From assembly GCA_026712905.1 (NCBI GenBank), contig JAPOPM010000073.1, forward strand, positions 1-64,000: a stretch of 64,000 bases of DNA. Reading direction: 5' to 3'. Below, one piece after another: positions 9,817 to 16,878 of this stretch. Position 1 is the first letter of the stretch, and the number at the start of each line of letters is the position of its first letter. The notes under the pieces were generated by a model, which did not search any database, was not told the origin of the DNA, and saw nothing but the letters and a program-made list of their open reading frames with translations. Made by a program: the position numbers and the translations under genes. This DNA is from Deltaproteobacteria bacterium (lineage in GTDB: Bacteria > Desulfobacterota > Binatia > UBA9968 > JAJDTQ01).

Positions 9817-11183
9817 TGCGGGCGGCGCGCCACGTCGGCCAAGGGCACGGCGCGCGAGCGTGGCGCGCGCTCGACGCGACCTGCCGGCGAGGCGTGTCCG
9901 AAGGCGTTGCGCCCGGCATCGTGATGCTGGTGGGCAACAGCCACGAAATCCTCTTTCATCGCGCCTACGGCAGCCGGGCGCTGGTCCCCACGCGGTTGCC
10001 GATGCTGCCCGACACCGTGTTCGACGTAGCCTCGCTCACAAAGCCCATCGCCACCACCACCGCCATGATGCTGCTGGCGCGGGATGGGCGGGTGCGCTTG
10101 GATGACCCGGTGAGCGCCGTCGTCCCCGAGTTCAGCGAAGGCGCCAAGTCCGCGGTGACGTTCCGCCAACTCCTGAACCACACGTCGGGCCTTCCGGCAT
10201 GGAAGCCATACTACGAGGCCGCGCCGCACGTCGTTCCCGCCCCTCTCACCAGCGGCACAGTTCCCGTCTCCGGCAGCGTCCGCCCTGTCCCCGGCAGTGC
10301 CCACCCTGTCTCCGGCATTCCCGCGAAAGCGGCTGTGTCAAAACCGATGAGGCACAGCCCCCCCGAGTCGTCATTCCCGCGGAAGCGGGAATCCAGGGGT
10401 GGCGAGGCGGGGAAACGCTTCAGTAGTGCCCCACCACCGCCCCTGGATTCCCGCTTCCGCGGGAATGACGACTCGGAGGGGTGGCGCCATCGAGTCCATG
10501 CGGAACCGCTGGTAGCCGCGCCCGGGGACAAGGCTTGTTACAGCGACCTCGGGTTCATCCTCCTGGGAGAGGCCGTCGAGCGACTCACCGGCACCTCCTT
10601 GGACCGGTTCTGCGGTGACGAGATCTTCGGGCCGCTCGGGTTGTCGGCGACTTTCTTTGTAGACCTGGACGCCTCTTGTCATCGGGCGCGGCCCTCGGCC
10701 GTCCACACCCTCGCCGCCACCGAGGACTGCCCCTGGCGCGGGAGGATCCTCTGCGGCGACGTGCATGACGACAATGCCTTTGCCATGGGCGGCGTGGCCG
10801 GCCACGCCGGGCTGTTCTCATCGGCACCGGACATCCACCGTTTCCTGCGCTTTCTCGGCCGCTGCCGCGAAGACGGCGAGCCGGACTTCCTGCCCGGCGC
10901 CATCGTGCGCGAGTTCCTGGAAGCGGAGCGGCCTCTCCCCGGACAGACCCACGTGCTGGGTTGGGACACGCCGTCGCCGCGGGGCTCCTCCAGCGGCGCC
11001 CGCTTCTCCGCCCGCACCGTCGGTCACCTGGGCTTCACCGGCACCTCCATGTGGTGGGACATGGAGCGCGACGTCCACGTCATTCTGCTGACCAACCGGG
11101 TTCACCCTTCGCGTGACAACGACGCCATCCGGGAGTTCCGCCCGCGTGTGCACGACGCGGCCATGGAGGCGCTGGTCTCATGA
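9816..11183 (+). CDS. Serine hydrolase of the beta-lactamase/EstB family, interrupted in frame by a palindromic repeat
   Basis: This is a beta-lactamase-fold (class C/PBP4-type) hydrolase of 455 residues; the substrate is unknown. The nucleophile motif SLTK is at residues 73-76 (VASLTKPIA). HTSGLPAW follows, then the second motif YSD in YSDLGFILLG at residues 242-244, and a late HLGFTG that resembles the third motif. The SxxK-to-Y gap is about 166 residues, against roughly 105 in family VIII esterases. The excess coincides with a repeat at about 10312-10480 that is translated as SSFPRKRESR and DSRFRGNDDS. The reading frame is kept through it. The gene couples with ldcA upstream and with mpl downstream (ATGA overlap), so it may belong to murein recycling. 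No signal peptide is obvious. Confidence 0.85.
   Translation: MRAARHVGQGHGARAWRALDATCRRGVSEGVAPGIVMLVGNSHEILFHRAYGSRALVPTRLPMLPDTVFDVASLTKPIATTTAMMLLARDGRVRLDDPVSAVVPEFSEGAKSAVTFRQLLNHTSGLPAWKPYYEAAPHVVPAPLTSGTVPVSGSVRPVPGSAHPVSGIPAKAAVSKPMRHSPPESSFPRKRESRGGEAGKRFSSAPPPPLDSRFRGNDDSEGWRHRVHAEPLVAAPGDKACYSDLGFILLGEAVERLTGTSLDRFCGDEIFGPLGLSATFFVDLDASCHRARPSAVHTLAATEDCPWRGRILCGDVHDDNAFAMGGVAGHAGLFSSAPDIHRFLRFLGRCREDGEPDFLPGAIVREFLEAERPLPGQTHVLGWDTPSPRGSSSGARFSARTVGHLGFTGTSMWWDMERDVHVILLTNRVHPSRDNDAIREFRPRVHDAAMEALVS
10312..10480. repeat. Palindromic repeat inserted in frame within the serine hydrolase gene
   Basis: Two arms at 10364-10398 and 10441-10475 are perfect 35-bp inverted copies (core TCATTCCCGCGGAAGCGGGA) around a 42-bp spacer. 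A preceding module at about 10318-10360 (GGCTGTGTCAAAAC and following bases) is also found at 28640-28668, so it belongs to the same repeat. Related paired arms occur at 32966-33080 and 53755-53862, and a single arm at 28669-28702. Confidence 0.9.
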
Positions 11184-12610
11184 TCCCGGACCTGCGCCCC
11201 GGAGCGCACGTTCATTTCGTCGCCGTCTGTGGCGTCGGCACCGGCTCCCTGGCCGGCCTGCTGCGAGAGCGGGGCTACCGCGTCACCGGCTCGGACGAGA
11301 ACGTATATCCGCCCATGAGCACCTTCCTGGAAGGCATCGGCATCGACATCATGCCCGGCTTCAGCGAGGCCCACGTGGCCGAGCGTCCCGACCTGGTGGT
11401 CATCGGCAACGCCGTCTCCCGAGGCAACCCCGAGGCCGAGGCGGTGCTGCGCCAGGGCATCCCTTACGTGTCCCTGCCCCAGGCCCTGGGCCGGTTCCTC
11501 ATCGACGACAAGCGCTCGGTGGTGGTGGCCGGCACCCACGGCAAGACCACCACCACCTCGTTGATGTCCTGGGTGCTGGTGGCAGCCGGGCTGGACCCGA
11601 GCTTCTTCATCGGCGGGATCCCGGTGAACTTCTCCAGCGGCTTCCGCTGCGGCAACGGACCGTGGGTGGTGATGGAGGGGGACGAGTACGACAGCGCCTT
11701 TTTCGACAAGGGGCCCAAGTTCCTTCACTACCAACCTGAACGGGTGATCCTCACGAGCCTGGAGTTCGACCACGCGGACATCTACCGGGATCTCGATCAC
11801 GTGAAGGACGCCTTCCGGCGCCTGGTGGAGATCATCGCGCCCGGCGGCGGCCTGCTGGTGTGCGACGAGGCCGTCCATGCCCGGGATCTCCTGGACGGCG
11901 CCACCTGTCCGGTGCTGTCCTACGGCGTCGGCGAGTCGGCCGACTGGCGGGCCATGGACGTCCGGGCCGCCGGAGGCCGGATGACCTTCACTCCTTGCTA
12001 CAACGGCGCCGCCGAAGGCGCGGTGGAGGTGCCGTTGATCGGCCGCCACAACGCCAAGAACGCGCTGGCGGTCTACGCCACCGCCAGGGAGATCGGCTTG
12101 AGCCCGTCCGTGGTCCGCTCGGCCATGGCGAGCTTCCGCGGCGTGCGGCGGCGGCAGGAGACCGTCGGCGAGGCGGCCGGCGTCCTCGTCATCGACGACT
12201 TCGCCCACCACCCCACCGCGGTGGCGGACACCATCGCCGCGGTGCGGGAGGCCTGGCCCGGGCGGCGGCTCTGGGCCGTCTTCGAGCCCCGCAGCCAGAC
12301 CAGCCGCCGGCGGGTCTTCCTCACGGAGTTTACCCGGGCGCTGGCGCGGGCCGATCGTGTCGTCCTCCCCGACCTCTACCACCCTGAAAAGATCCCCGAG
12401 GAGGAGCGCCTCGCCCCCGCGGAACTGGTGCACTGCATCAACAGGCACCGGGGAGACCGGGCCGCGTGCCATCTCGCCGGGGTGGACGAAATCGCCGCGG
12501 TGGTGGTCCGGGATGCGGTGGAGGGGGACGTGGTCCTGGTAATGTCCAACGGCAGCTTCGGCGACCTGCCGCACAAGATCGTGGCCGGACTCGGGCGGCG
12601 GGAATCTTGA
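11180..12610 (+). CDS. mpl: UDP-N-acetylmuramate:L-alanyl-gamma-D-glutamyl-meso-diaminopimelate ligase
   Basis: Mpl reattaches recycled murein tripeptide to UDP-MurNAc in the cytoplasm. This 476-residue Mur-ligase-type enzyme starts with the UDP-binding domain (FVAVCGVGTGSLAGLL, GSDENVYPPM). The ATP P-loop is VVAGTHGKTTTTS at about residue 114. The central motif is MEGDEYDSAFFDKGPKF, followed by LEFDHADIY. The FEPRSQTSRR segment in the C-terminal domain is typical of Mpl rather than MurC. The ATGA overlap with the upstream hydrolase indicates an operon ldcA-hydrolase-mpl. Confidence 0.95.
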   Translation: MIPDLRPGAHVHFVAVCGVGTGSLAGLLRERGYRVTGSDENVYPPMSTFLEGIGIDIMPGFSEAHVAERPDLVVIGNAVSRGNPEAEAVLRQGIPYVSLPQALGRFLIDDKRSVVVAGTHGKTTTTSLMSWVLVAAGLDPSFFIGGIPVNFSSGFRCGNGPWVVMEGDEYDSAFFDKGPKFLHYQPERVILTSLEFDHADIYRDLDHVKDAFRRLVEIIAPGGGLLVCDEAVHARDLLDGATCPVLSYGVGESADWRAMDVRAAGGRMTFTPCYNGAAEGAVEVPLIGRHNAKNALAVYATAREIGLSPSVVRSAMASFRGVRRRQETVGEAAGVLVIDDFAHHPTAVADTIAAVREAWPGRRLWAVFEPRSQTSRRRVFLTEFTRALARADRVVLPDLYHPEKIPEEERLAPAELVHCINRHRGDRAACHLAGVDEIAAVVVRDAVEGDVVLVMSNGSFGDLPHKIVAGLGRRES

Positions 12611-12642
12611 CTTGCCCGTAGCCGTTGACTAGACTCCATGTT

Positions 12643-12984
12643 GTGGAAAATGACGTCAACAAACTTCGCCTGACCGATTCCGCCATCGCCCACGTCAAGA
12701 AGATCCGCGAACGGGAGAAGCTCGCCGGCCGGGGACTGCGGGTGTCCGTGATGCCGGGAGGATGTTCCGGCTACTCCTACAAGCTGGATTTCGACGACGG
12801 CCCCAAGGCCGAGGACGTGGTGCTCGACATGGGAGGCCTGCAGGTCTACGTGGAGACGGCCATCCTGCAACAGCTCGAAGGGACGGTCATCGACTACGTG
12901 AGCGAGCTTCAGGGCGCCAGCTTCCGTTTCTCCAATCCTAACGCCACGGGCACCTGCGGGTGCGGCACCTCCTTTTCGGCCTGA
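12643..12984 (+). CDS. A-type iron-sulfur carrier protein (HesB/IscA/ErpA family)
   Basis: This small Fe-S carrier keeps the three conserved cysteines: one in PGGCSGYSYKL and two in the C-terminal TCGCGTSFS. Such proteins pass Fe-S clusters to apo-enzymes. I place the start at GTG 12643 (113 residues); a TTG at 12625 in the same frame is the alternative, and neither has a clear ribosome binding site. The gene stands alone 32 bp after mpl, without isc or suf genes nearby. ErpA and IscA cannot be separated from sequence alone. Confidence 0.9.
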   Translation: MENDVNKLRLTDSAIAHVKKIREREKLAGRGLRVSVMPGGCSGYSYKLDFDDGPKAEDVVLDMGGLQVYVETAILQQLEGTVIDYVSELQGASFRFSNPNATGTCGCGTSFSA

Positions 12985-13036
12985 CGGCCGGCCGCATCCC
13001 CTTTAACCGAACCAACCCATCTCCGAGGTCGTAGTC

Positions 13037-14071
13037 TTGAAAGCGGTCCAGATTTACGAGCATGGCGGGGCCGACAAGCTCCGCTACGAGGAGGCTCCCG
13101 ACCCGGTCCTGCGTTCGCCGGGAGACGTGATCGTGCGCCTCGAGGCGGCGTCCCTGAATCACATCGACCTGTGGAACCGCAAGGGGCTCACCGGCATGAA
13201 GGTGGAGTTCCCGCACATCCTGGGCGCCGACGGCGCGGGCGTGGTGGCGGAGGTGGGGAGCGAGGTGACCCACTTGAAGAAGGGCGACGCGGTCTGCCTC
13301 TATCCGCCGGTGGGCTGCGGCGCCTGCGAGTTCTGCCGCACCAGCCGCGACTACATGTGCGTCCGGCTGCGGGTCCTGGGCGAGGGCATGAAAGGGTCGT
13401 ACGCCGAGTACGTGGCGATTCCCGCCGCCAACTGCTTCGCCATCCCCGGGGGTTACGGTTTCGAGGAGGCGGCGGCGTTTCCGCTGGTGTTCATCACGGT
13501 CTGGCGCATGCTGGTGACCAACGCGAGGCTCGCGCCCGGGGAGACGGTGCTCATCCTGGGCATCGGCGGCGGCGTGGCCATGGCGGCGCTGCAGATCGCC
13601 AAGGCCATGAACGCCTGGGTGGCGGTGACCTCGAGCAGCGGCGAAAAGCTCGAAAGGGCGCGGGAGCTGGGCGCCGACCACGGGTTGAACTACCGGGAGT
13701 GCGATTTCACCCGGGAGATCCGCAACGTCACCGGCAAGCGGGGGGTGGACGTGGTGGTGGACTGCGTGGGGGGCGAGAGCTGGGCCAAGAGCCTCGCGGC
13801 GCTGGTGAAGGGCGGGCGGCTCGTGACCTGCGGCGCCACCACTGGCGCCACGCCGCCGACGGACATCCGGCGGATCTTCTGGAACCATCTCAGCATCTTC
13901 GGCTCCACGCTGGGCAGCCGGGAGGAGTTCGAGCAGGTGCTGCGGTTCGTGGGGACGGCAGGGGTCAGGCCGGTGATCGACCAGAGCTTTCCGCTGGCCG
14001 AGGCCGCGGCGGCGCAGACCAGGCTGGAGACCGGACAGCAATTCGGCAAGATCACCCTGGTCCCGGGCTGA
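13037..14071 (+). CDS. Zinc-type alcohol dehydrogenase/quinone oxidoreductase family protein
   Basis: This 344-residue MDR-superfamily NAD(P)-dependent oxidoreductase has the GroES-like N-terminal domain. The catalytic-zone HILGADGAGVV and the structural-zinc lobe GCGACEFCRTSRDYMC (C..C..C..C spacing) are visible. The Rossmann fold has the nucleotide motif LGIGGGVAMAALQIA. The TTG start at 13037 is preceded by GAGG at suitable spacing. The substrate cannot be predicted. It is followed by rsmD after a short hairpin repeat. Confidence 0.88.
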   Translation: MKAVQIYEHGGADKLRYEEAPDPVLRSPGDVIVRLEAASLNHIDLWNRKGLTGMKVEFPHILGADGAGVVAEVGSEVTHLKKGDAVCLYPPVGCGACEFCRTSRDYMCVRLRVLGEGMKGSYAEYVAIPAANCFAIPGGYGFEEAAAFPLVFITVWRMLVTNARLAPGETVLILGIGGGVAMAALQIAKAMNAWVAVTSSSGEKLERARELGADHGLNYRECDFTREIRNVTGKRGVDVVVDCVGGESWAKSLAALVKGGRLVTCGATTGATPPTDIRRIFWNHLSIFGSTLGSREEFEQVLRFVGTAGVRPVIDQSFPLAEAAAAQTRLETGQQFGKITLVPG

Positions 14072-14119
14072 ATCCTTGGCGGAGGGTTCGTTGCGGCCGG
14101 CGAGGTGCAACGACTTGTA

Positions 14120-14140
14120 GGGGCGGGTCCCAACCCGCCC
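14120..14140. repeat. Short hairpin repeat (GGGCGGGT type) between the dehydrogenase and rsmD
   Basis: GGGCGGGT (14121-14128) and ACCCGCCC (14133-14140) are perfect inverted arms around four bases. They are preceded by CTTGTAG. The same CTTGTAGGGGCG leader with its own inverted arms is embedded in the CTAG repeat at 51921-51946, so this is an interspersed repeat and not just a local terminator. No T-tract follows. Confidence 0.65.
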
Positions 14141-14178
14141 GTGCGGCGGCACCACGCCCGGAGGAACCACCCGGCGGC

Positions 14179-14733
14179 ATGCGCATCATCGGAGGGACAG
14201 CGCGGGGAAGAAGGATCAAGGCGCCCAAGGGAAGCGCCGTCCGCCCGACGGCCGACCGGGTCCGGGAGGCCTTGTTCAATATCCTCCCCCGGGATTTCTC
14301 CGGCAGGCAAGTGCTGGACCTCTTCGCCGGCACGGGGAGCCTGTCGCTGGAGGCCCTCAGCCGTGGGGCGGCGTCGGCGCTGCTGGTGGACGAATCGACG
14401 GAGGCGGCGGGCCTGATTCGCGGGAACCTCGAAACGCTCGGTTTCATGGACCGGGCGCGAATATGGTCGACACCCGTGGGCAAGGCCCTGAGCCGGCTGG
14501 CGGACGAGGGCGCGGCGTACGATGCGATATTTCTGGACCCTCCCTACGACGGCGGCTGGGTGAGCAGGACGATGCCGATCCTATCCCGGGCGGGAATACT
14601 CAATGCGGGCGGCTCCGCCGTGGCGGAGCACAGCCTGCGGGAACGAGTCGACGAAAAGTACGGCGGGCTGGTGCGCCGTGACTGCCGTCGGTACGGCGGC
14701 ACGGTGCTCTCCTTCTTCGAATTGAGCAACTGA
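14179..14733 (+). CDS. rsmD: 16S rRNA (guanine(966)-N(2))-methyltransferase RsmD
   Basis: RsmD methylates G966 in 16S rRNA of the assembled 30S subunit. The 184-residue protein begins MRIIGGTARGRRI, a family hallmark. The PTADRVREALFNIL block and the SAM-binding motif VLDLFAGTGSLSLEALSRG follow. The catalytic motif is DPPY in IFLDPPYDGG. The ATG at 14179 gives the standard length. It sits 13 bp upstream of coaD, a common pairing. Confidence 0.95.
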   Translation: MRIIGGTARGRRIKAPKGSAVRPTADRVREALFNILPRDFSGRQVLDLFAGTGSLSLEALSRGAASALLVDESTEAAGLIRGNLETLGFMDRARIWSTPVGKALSRLADEGAAYDAIFLDPPYDGGWVSRTMPILSRAGILNAGGSAVAEHSLRERVDEKYGGLVRRDCRRYGGTVLSFFELSN

Positions 14734-14746
14734 GGCGGGTCTTTAC

Positions 14747-15241
14747 ATGGCGGAAATCAGCATAGCGGTCTATCCGGGGTCCTTCGACCCCATCACCAAC
14801 GGCCACGTGGACCTGGTGCAAAGGACGCTACGCATCTTCGACCAAGTGATCATCGCCATCGCGTACAACCAGGAGAAGGGAGGCTCCCTCTTCTCGGTGG
14901 AAGAACGCATGGCCACGGTGCGCAAGGTCTTCGAGTCCGAGGAGCGGGTGCGCGTGGACAGCTTCCAGGGCCTGCTGGTGGACTATGCGGAGGCCGTGTC
15001 GGCCAAGGTGGTGATCCGGGGCCTGCGGGCGGTCTCGGACTTCGAGTACGAGTTCCAGATGGCGACGATGAACCGCCGGCTCAAGCCCGATATCGAGACT
15101 TTGTTCATGATGACGAGCGAGTCGTCCTTCTATATCAGCTCACGGCTGGTCAAGGAGGTCGCCGGACTGGGCGGTGACGTGACCGCGTTCGTCCCCGAGG
15201 TCGTGCTCGAACAACTTCGGGAGAAGTTCCCCATACACTGA
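14747..15241 (+). CDS. coaD: Phosphopantetheine adenylyltransferase
   Basis: CoaD transfers AMP to 4-phosphopantetheine to make dephospho-CoA, the fourth step of CoA synthesis. The 164-residue protein shows the nucleotidyltransferase T/HxGH motif in YPGSFDPITNGHVDLV. VIRGLRAVSDFEYEFQMA and the C-terminal FYISSRLVKEVAGLGGDV (ISSxxV-type ATP loop) also match. The length is typical and the gene follows rsmD closely. Confidence 0.97.
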   Translation: MAEISIAVYPGSFDPITNGHVDLVQRTLRIFDQVIIAIAYNQEKGGSLFSVEERMATVRKVFESEERVRVDSFQGLLVDYAEAVSAKVVIRGLRAVSDFEYEFQMATMNRRLKPDIETLFMMTSESSFYISSRLVKEVAGLGGDVTAFVPEVVLEQLREKFPIH

Positions 15242-15263
15242 ACACGGCCTGCCGCCATCCTTG

Positions 15264-15292
15264 TTGACACTGCCGCACCAACGGGCTACAAA
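15264..15292 (+). promoter_or_regulatory. Promoter of the tRNA-Met gene
   Basis: TTGACA (15264-15269) and TACAAA (15287-15292) are separated by 17 bp. The predicted start of transcription lies at or just before the mature tRNA 5-prime end. Confidence 0.6.
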
Positions 15293-15297
15293 CATCC

Positions 15298-15374
15298 TGC
15301 GGGGTGGAGCAGTCCGGTAGCTCGCAAGGCTCATAACCTTGAGGTCGCAGGTTCAAATCCTGCCCCCGCATCCA
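15298..15374 (+). tRNA. tRNA-Met (CAT), initiator type
   Basis: The 77-nt sequence folds as a full cloverleaf: acceptor TGCGGGG/CCCCGCA, D arm GAGC/GCTC, anticodon loop CTCATAA, T arm GCAGG/CCTGC with TTCAAAT, and an encoded CCA. The D arm and T loop match bacterial initiator tRNA almost base for base. Three positions differ from the classical initiator: base 1 is U and can pair with A72, the anticodon stem has only two of the three G-C pairs (A29-U41 replaces the first), and the discriminator is U73. I call it initiator-like. A tRNA-associated recombinase remnant lies just downstream. Confidence 0.92.
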
Positions 15375-15478
15375 CGGAGACCACATCATCCCCCGAACCA
15401 CCGCGACCGGCCTCGCGCCGGCGGCGAACTCCCGGAAGCCACGGGCAGGCGCTTCGCCTTCGCTTCGTTGACCGTGCC

Positions 15479-15700
15479 TCACCCCGCACGGGATCGCCCG
15501 AGCCGCCGAACCACATCACCGTAGCAGAGCCCACCACCTGAGCGGCCCTTTTCGACCCGGCCCCTGAGGCCCCGGCGGGTCCTTGCCGCGAGGTCCTTCC
15601 GGAACAGCGCCTTCATCGTCCCCCTGAGCCCTACATGGAGCTCGTCGAGCTCGCCTTCCGACAGGGTAACGATCATGACCCGCGGCGAAGCGCAGGTCAC
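15479..15700 (-). pseudogene. Serine recombinase (resolvase/invertase family) remnant
   Basis: One minus-strand frame reads VTLSEGELDELHVGLRGTM, ALFRKDLAARTRRGL and RGRVEKGRSGGGLCYG. This matches the part of large serine recombinases just after the catalytic domain, normally followed by a DNA-binding region. The catalytic N-terminus with the nucleophilic serine is missing, and the frame ends about 17 residues later. It is a decayed fragment. It starts about 100 bp downstream of the tRNA-Met gene. The rest of 15375-15879 holds no recognisable gene. Confidence 0.75.
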
Positions 15701-15879
15701 AGGTGCATGTCGCGGGTCGCCACGTCCGCCTGGTCGTGAGCTCCTTCCCTGGAAAGTTCCCGACCCCCCCCAGCTGACCGTCCGCGTGCCCCGCCCGCAT
15801 CGCCTACTTCATTGACACCTCGTCCCCTGTTGTATATGATCTACCGATCGTTATCCGTCTGGAGAGAGGCGAGTGCAAG

Positions 15880-16878
15880 ATGAAGTTTTTGTTGATTCTG
15901 GCCGCCATGCTCGCGACATCACTTGTACCGTCCGTTAGCCAGGCCCAGACCACACCCACATTGACGACTGAAGTCGGTGACGGAGACCGTTCAGAATCGA
16001 ATAGTCACATAAGTTTCGGGATTCTTTGTAGATACAATGGAGATCCCTGTTCCTTCGACTACCCAATTGCAGTAAGATATCGAATCACTGAATCAGGAGA
16101 TATGCTCGCCCCAGGTGTCAAAGGCGTCAAGACCTGTACCATTGACGCCACCGGCGACTTTTGTTCCGTCAATGTCTCTGCCATCGATGATCTGGTCAAC
16201 GAACGTGACAGTAGAGTCGACTTCAGAATAATATCCGCCCAAGGGGTGCCATATGATGATGAACCGGTCACCCCATTTCGTATCGGGTCACCAGCAACTC
16301 AGTCCATAACTGTAACCGATGACGATATGAGGGTGGTCGCCCTTGAAGCTTCGGCTTCCACAGTTTTCCATGGCCAATCAATTCGCTTTACAGTGAAACA
16401 TGACGGCACAACCGGTCAACCCGTCACCGTCAGTTTGAATATCGACGATTACGCCAATGTCGTCACCAATAGCAAACCGACCTCAATTACCATTCCACGT
16501 AACCGGAATTCGACGTCCTTCACCTTGGGTACACGGTCGGGTGCCACGACCTCTGCCGAAATTGGCGTCACCGTAAATGCGGGTAAAGGATATATCACCG
16601 ATACATACGCCAGCAAAAGTGTCTCGGTGACTCCGGCCGCATTCTCGCAGCGGGTCTCAATTGATGGCGATGGTGCGATTCCTGAAGGGAATGATGTTAT
16701 CTTTTCGATCAGCCGCAGCATTCGAAGTTCAGATGACATGCCCGTCAACGTGTATTTAAGCACCGCGGCCGCCCAGGCCTATACCTCTGAAACAACAGGT
16801 CTTCGAACGGTTACAATTCCCGCCAATGAATCGTTGGTTTTTTTTGAAGATAACGACTCGAGAGAGCGAGACCAATGA
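15880..16878 (+). CDS. Calx-beta repeat surface protein, N-terminal part (frameshifted at a T8 tract)
   Basis: This ORF starts with a Sec signal peptide (MKFLLILAAMLATSLV, cleavage near SQAQ). It continues as Calx-beta-like immunoglobulin-fold modules, recognisable by strands such as VTIPANES and by TDDD/TDND endings. It stops at 16876-16878, shortly after a run of eight T at 16838-16845. Removing one T joins it without loss to the ORF that ends at 20461, and the joined sequence (SLVFLKITTRESETND) fits the module consensus. The combined protein would be about 1,526 residues. GC content is near 53 percent in a sampled stretch, clearly below the neighbours. It is probably exported and calcium-binding or adhesive. 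Confidence 0.8.
   Translation: MKFLLILAAMLATSLVPSVSQAQTTPTLTTEVGDGDRSESNSHISFGILCRYNGDPCSFDYPIAVRYRITESGDMLAPGVKGVKTCTIDATGDFCSVNVSAIDDLVNERDSRVDFRIISAQGVPYDDEPVTPFRIGSPATQSITVTDDDMRVVALEASASTVFHGQSIRFTVKHDGTTGQPVTVSLNIDDYANVVTNSKPTSITIPRNRNSTSFTLGTRSGATTSAEIGVTVNAGKGYITDTYASKSVSVTPAAFSQRVSIDGDGAIPEGNDVIFSISRSIRSSDDMPVNVYLSTAAAQAYTSETTGLRTVTIPANESLVFFEDNDSRERDQ

Noticed and set aside
15331-15537. Minus-strand ORF ending in AGAGFEPATSRL
   Set aside because: This ending is produced by reading the tRNA gene antisense and is a common false ORF; no ribosome binding site or family match.
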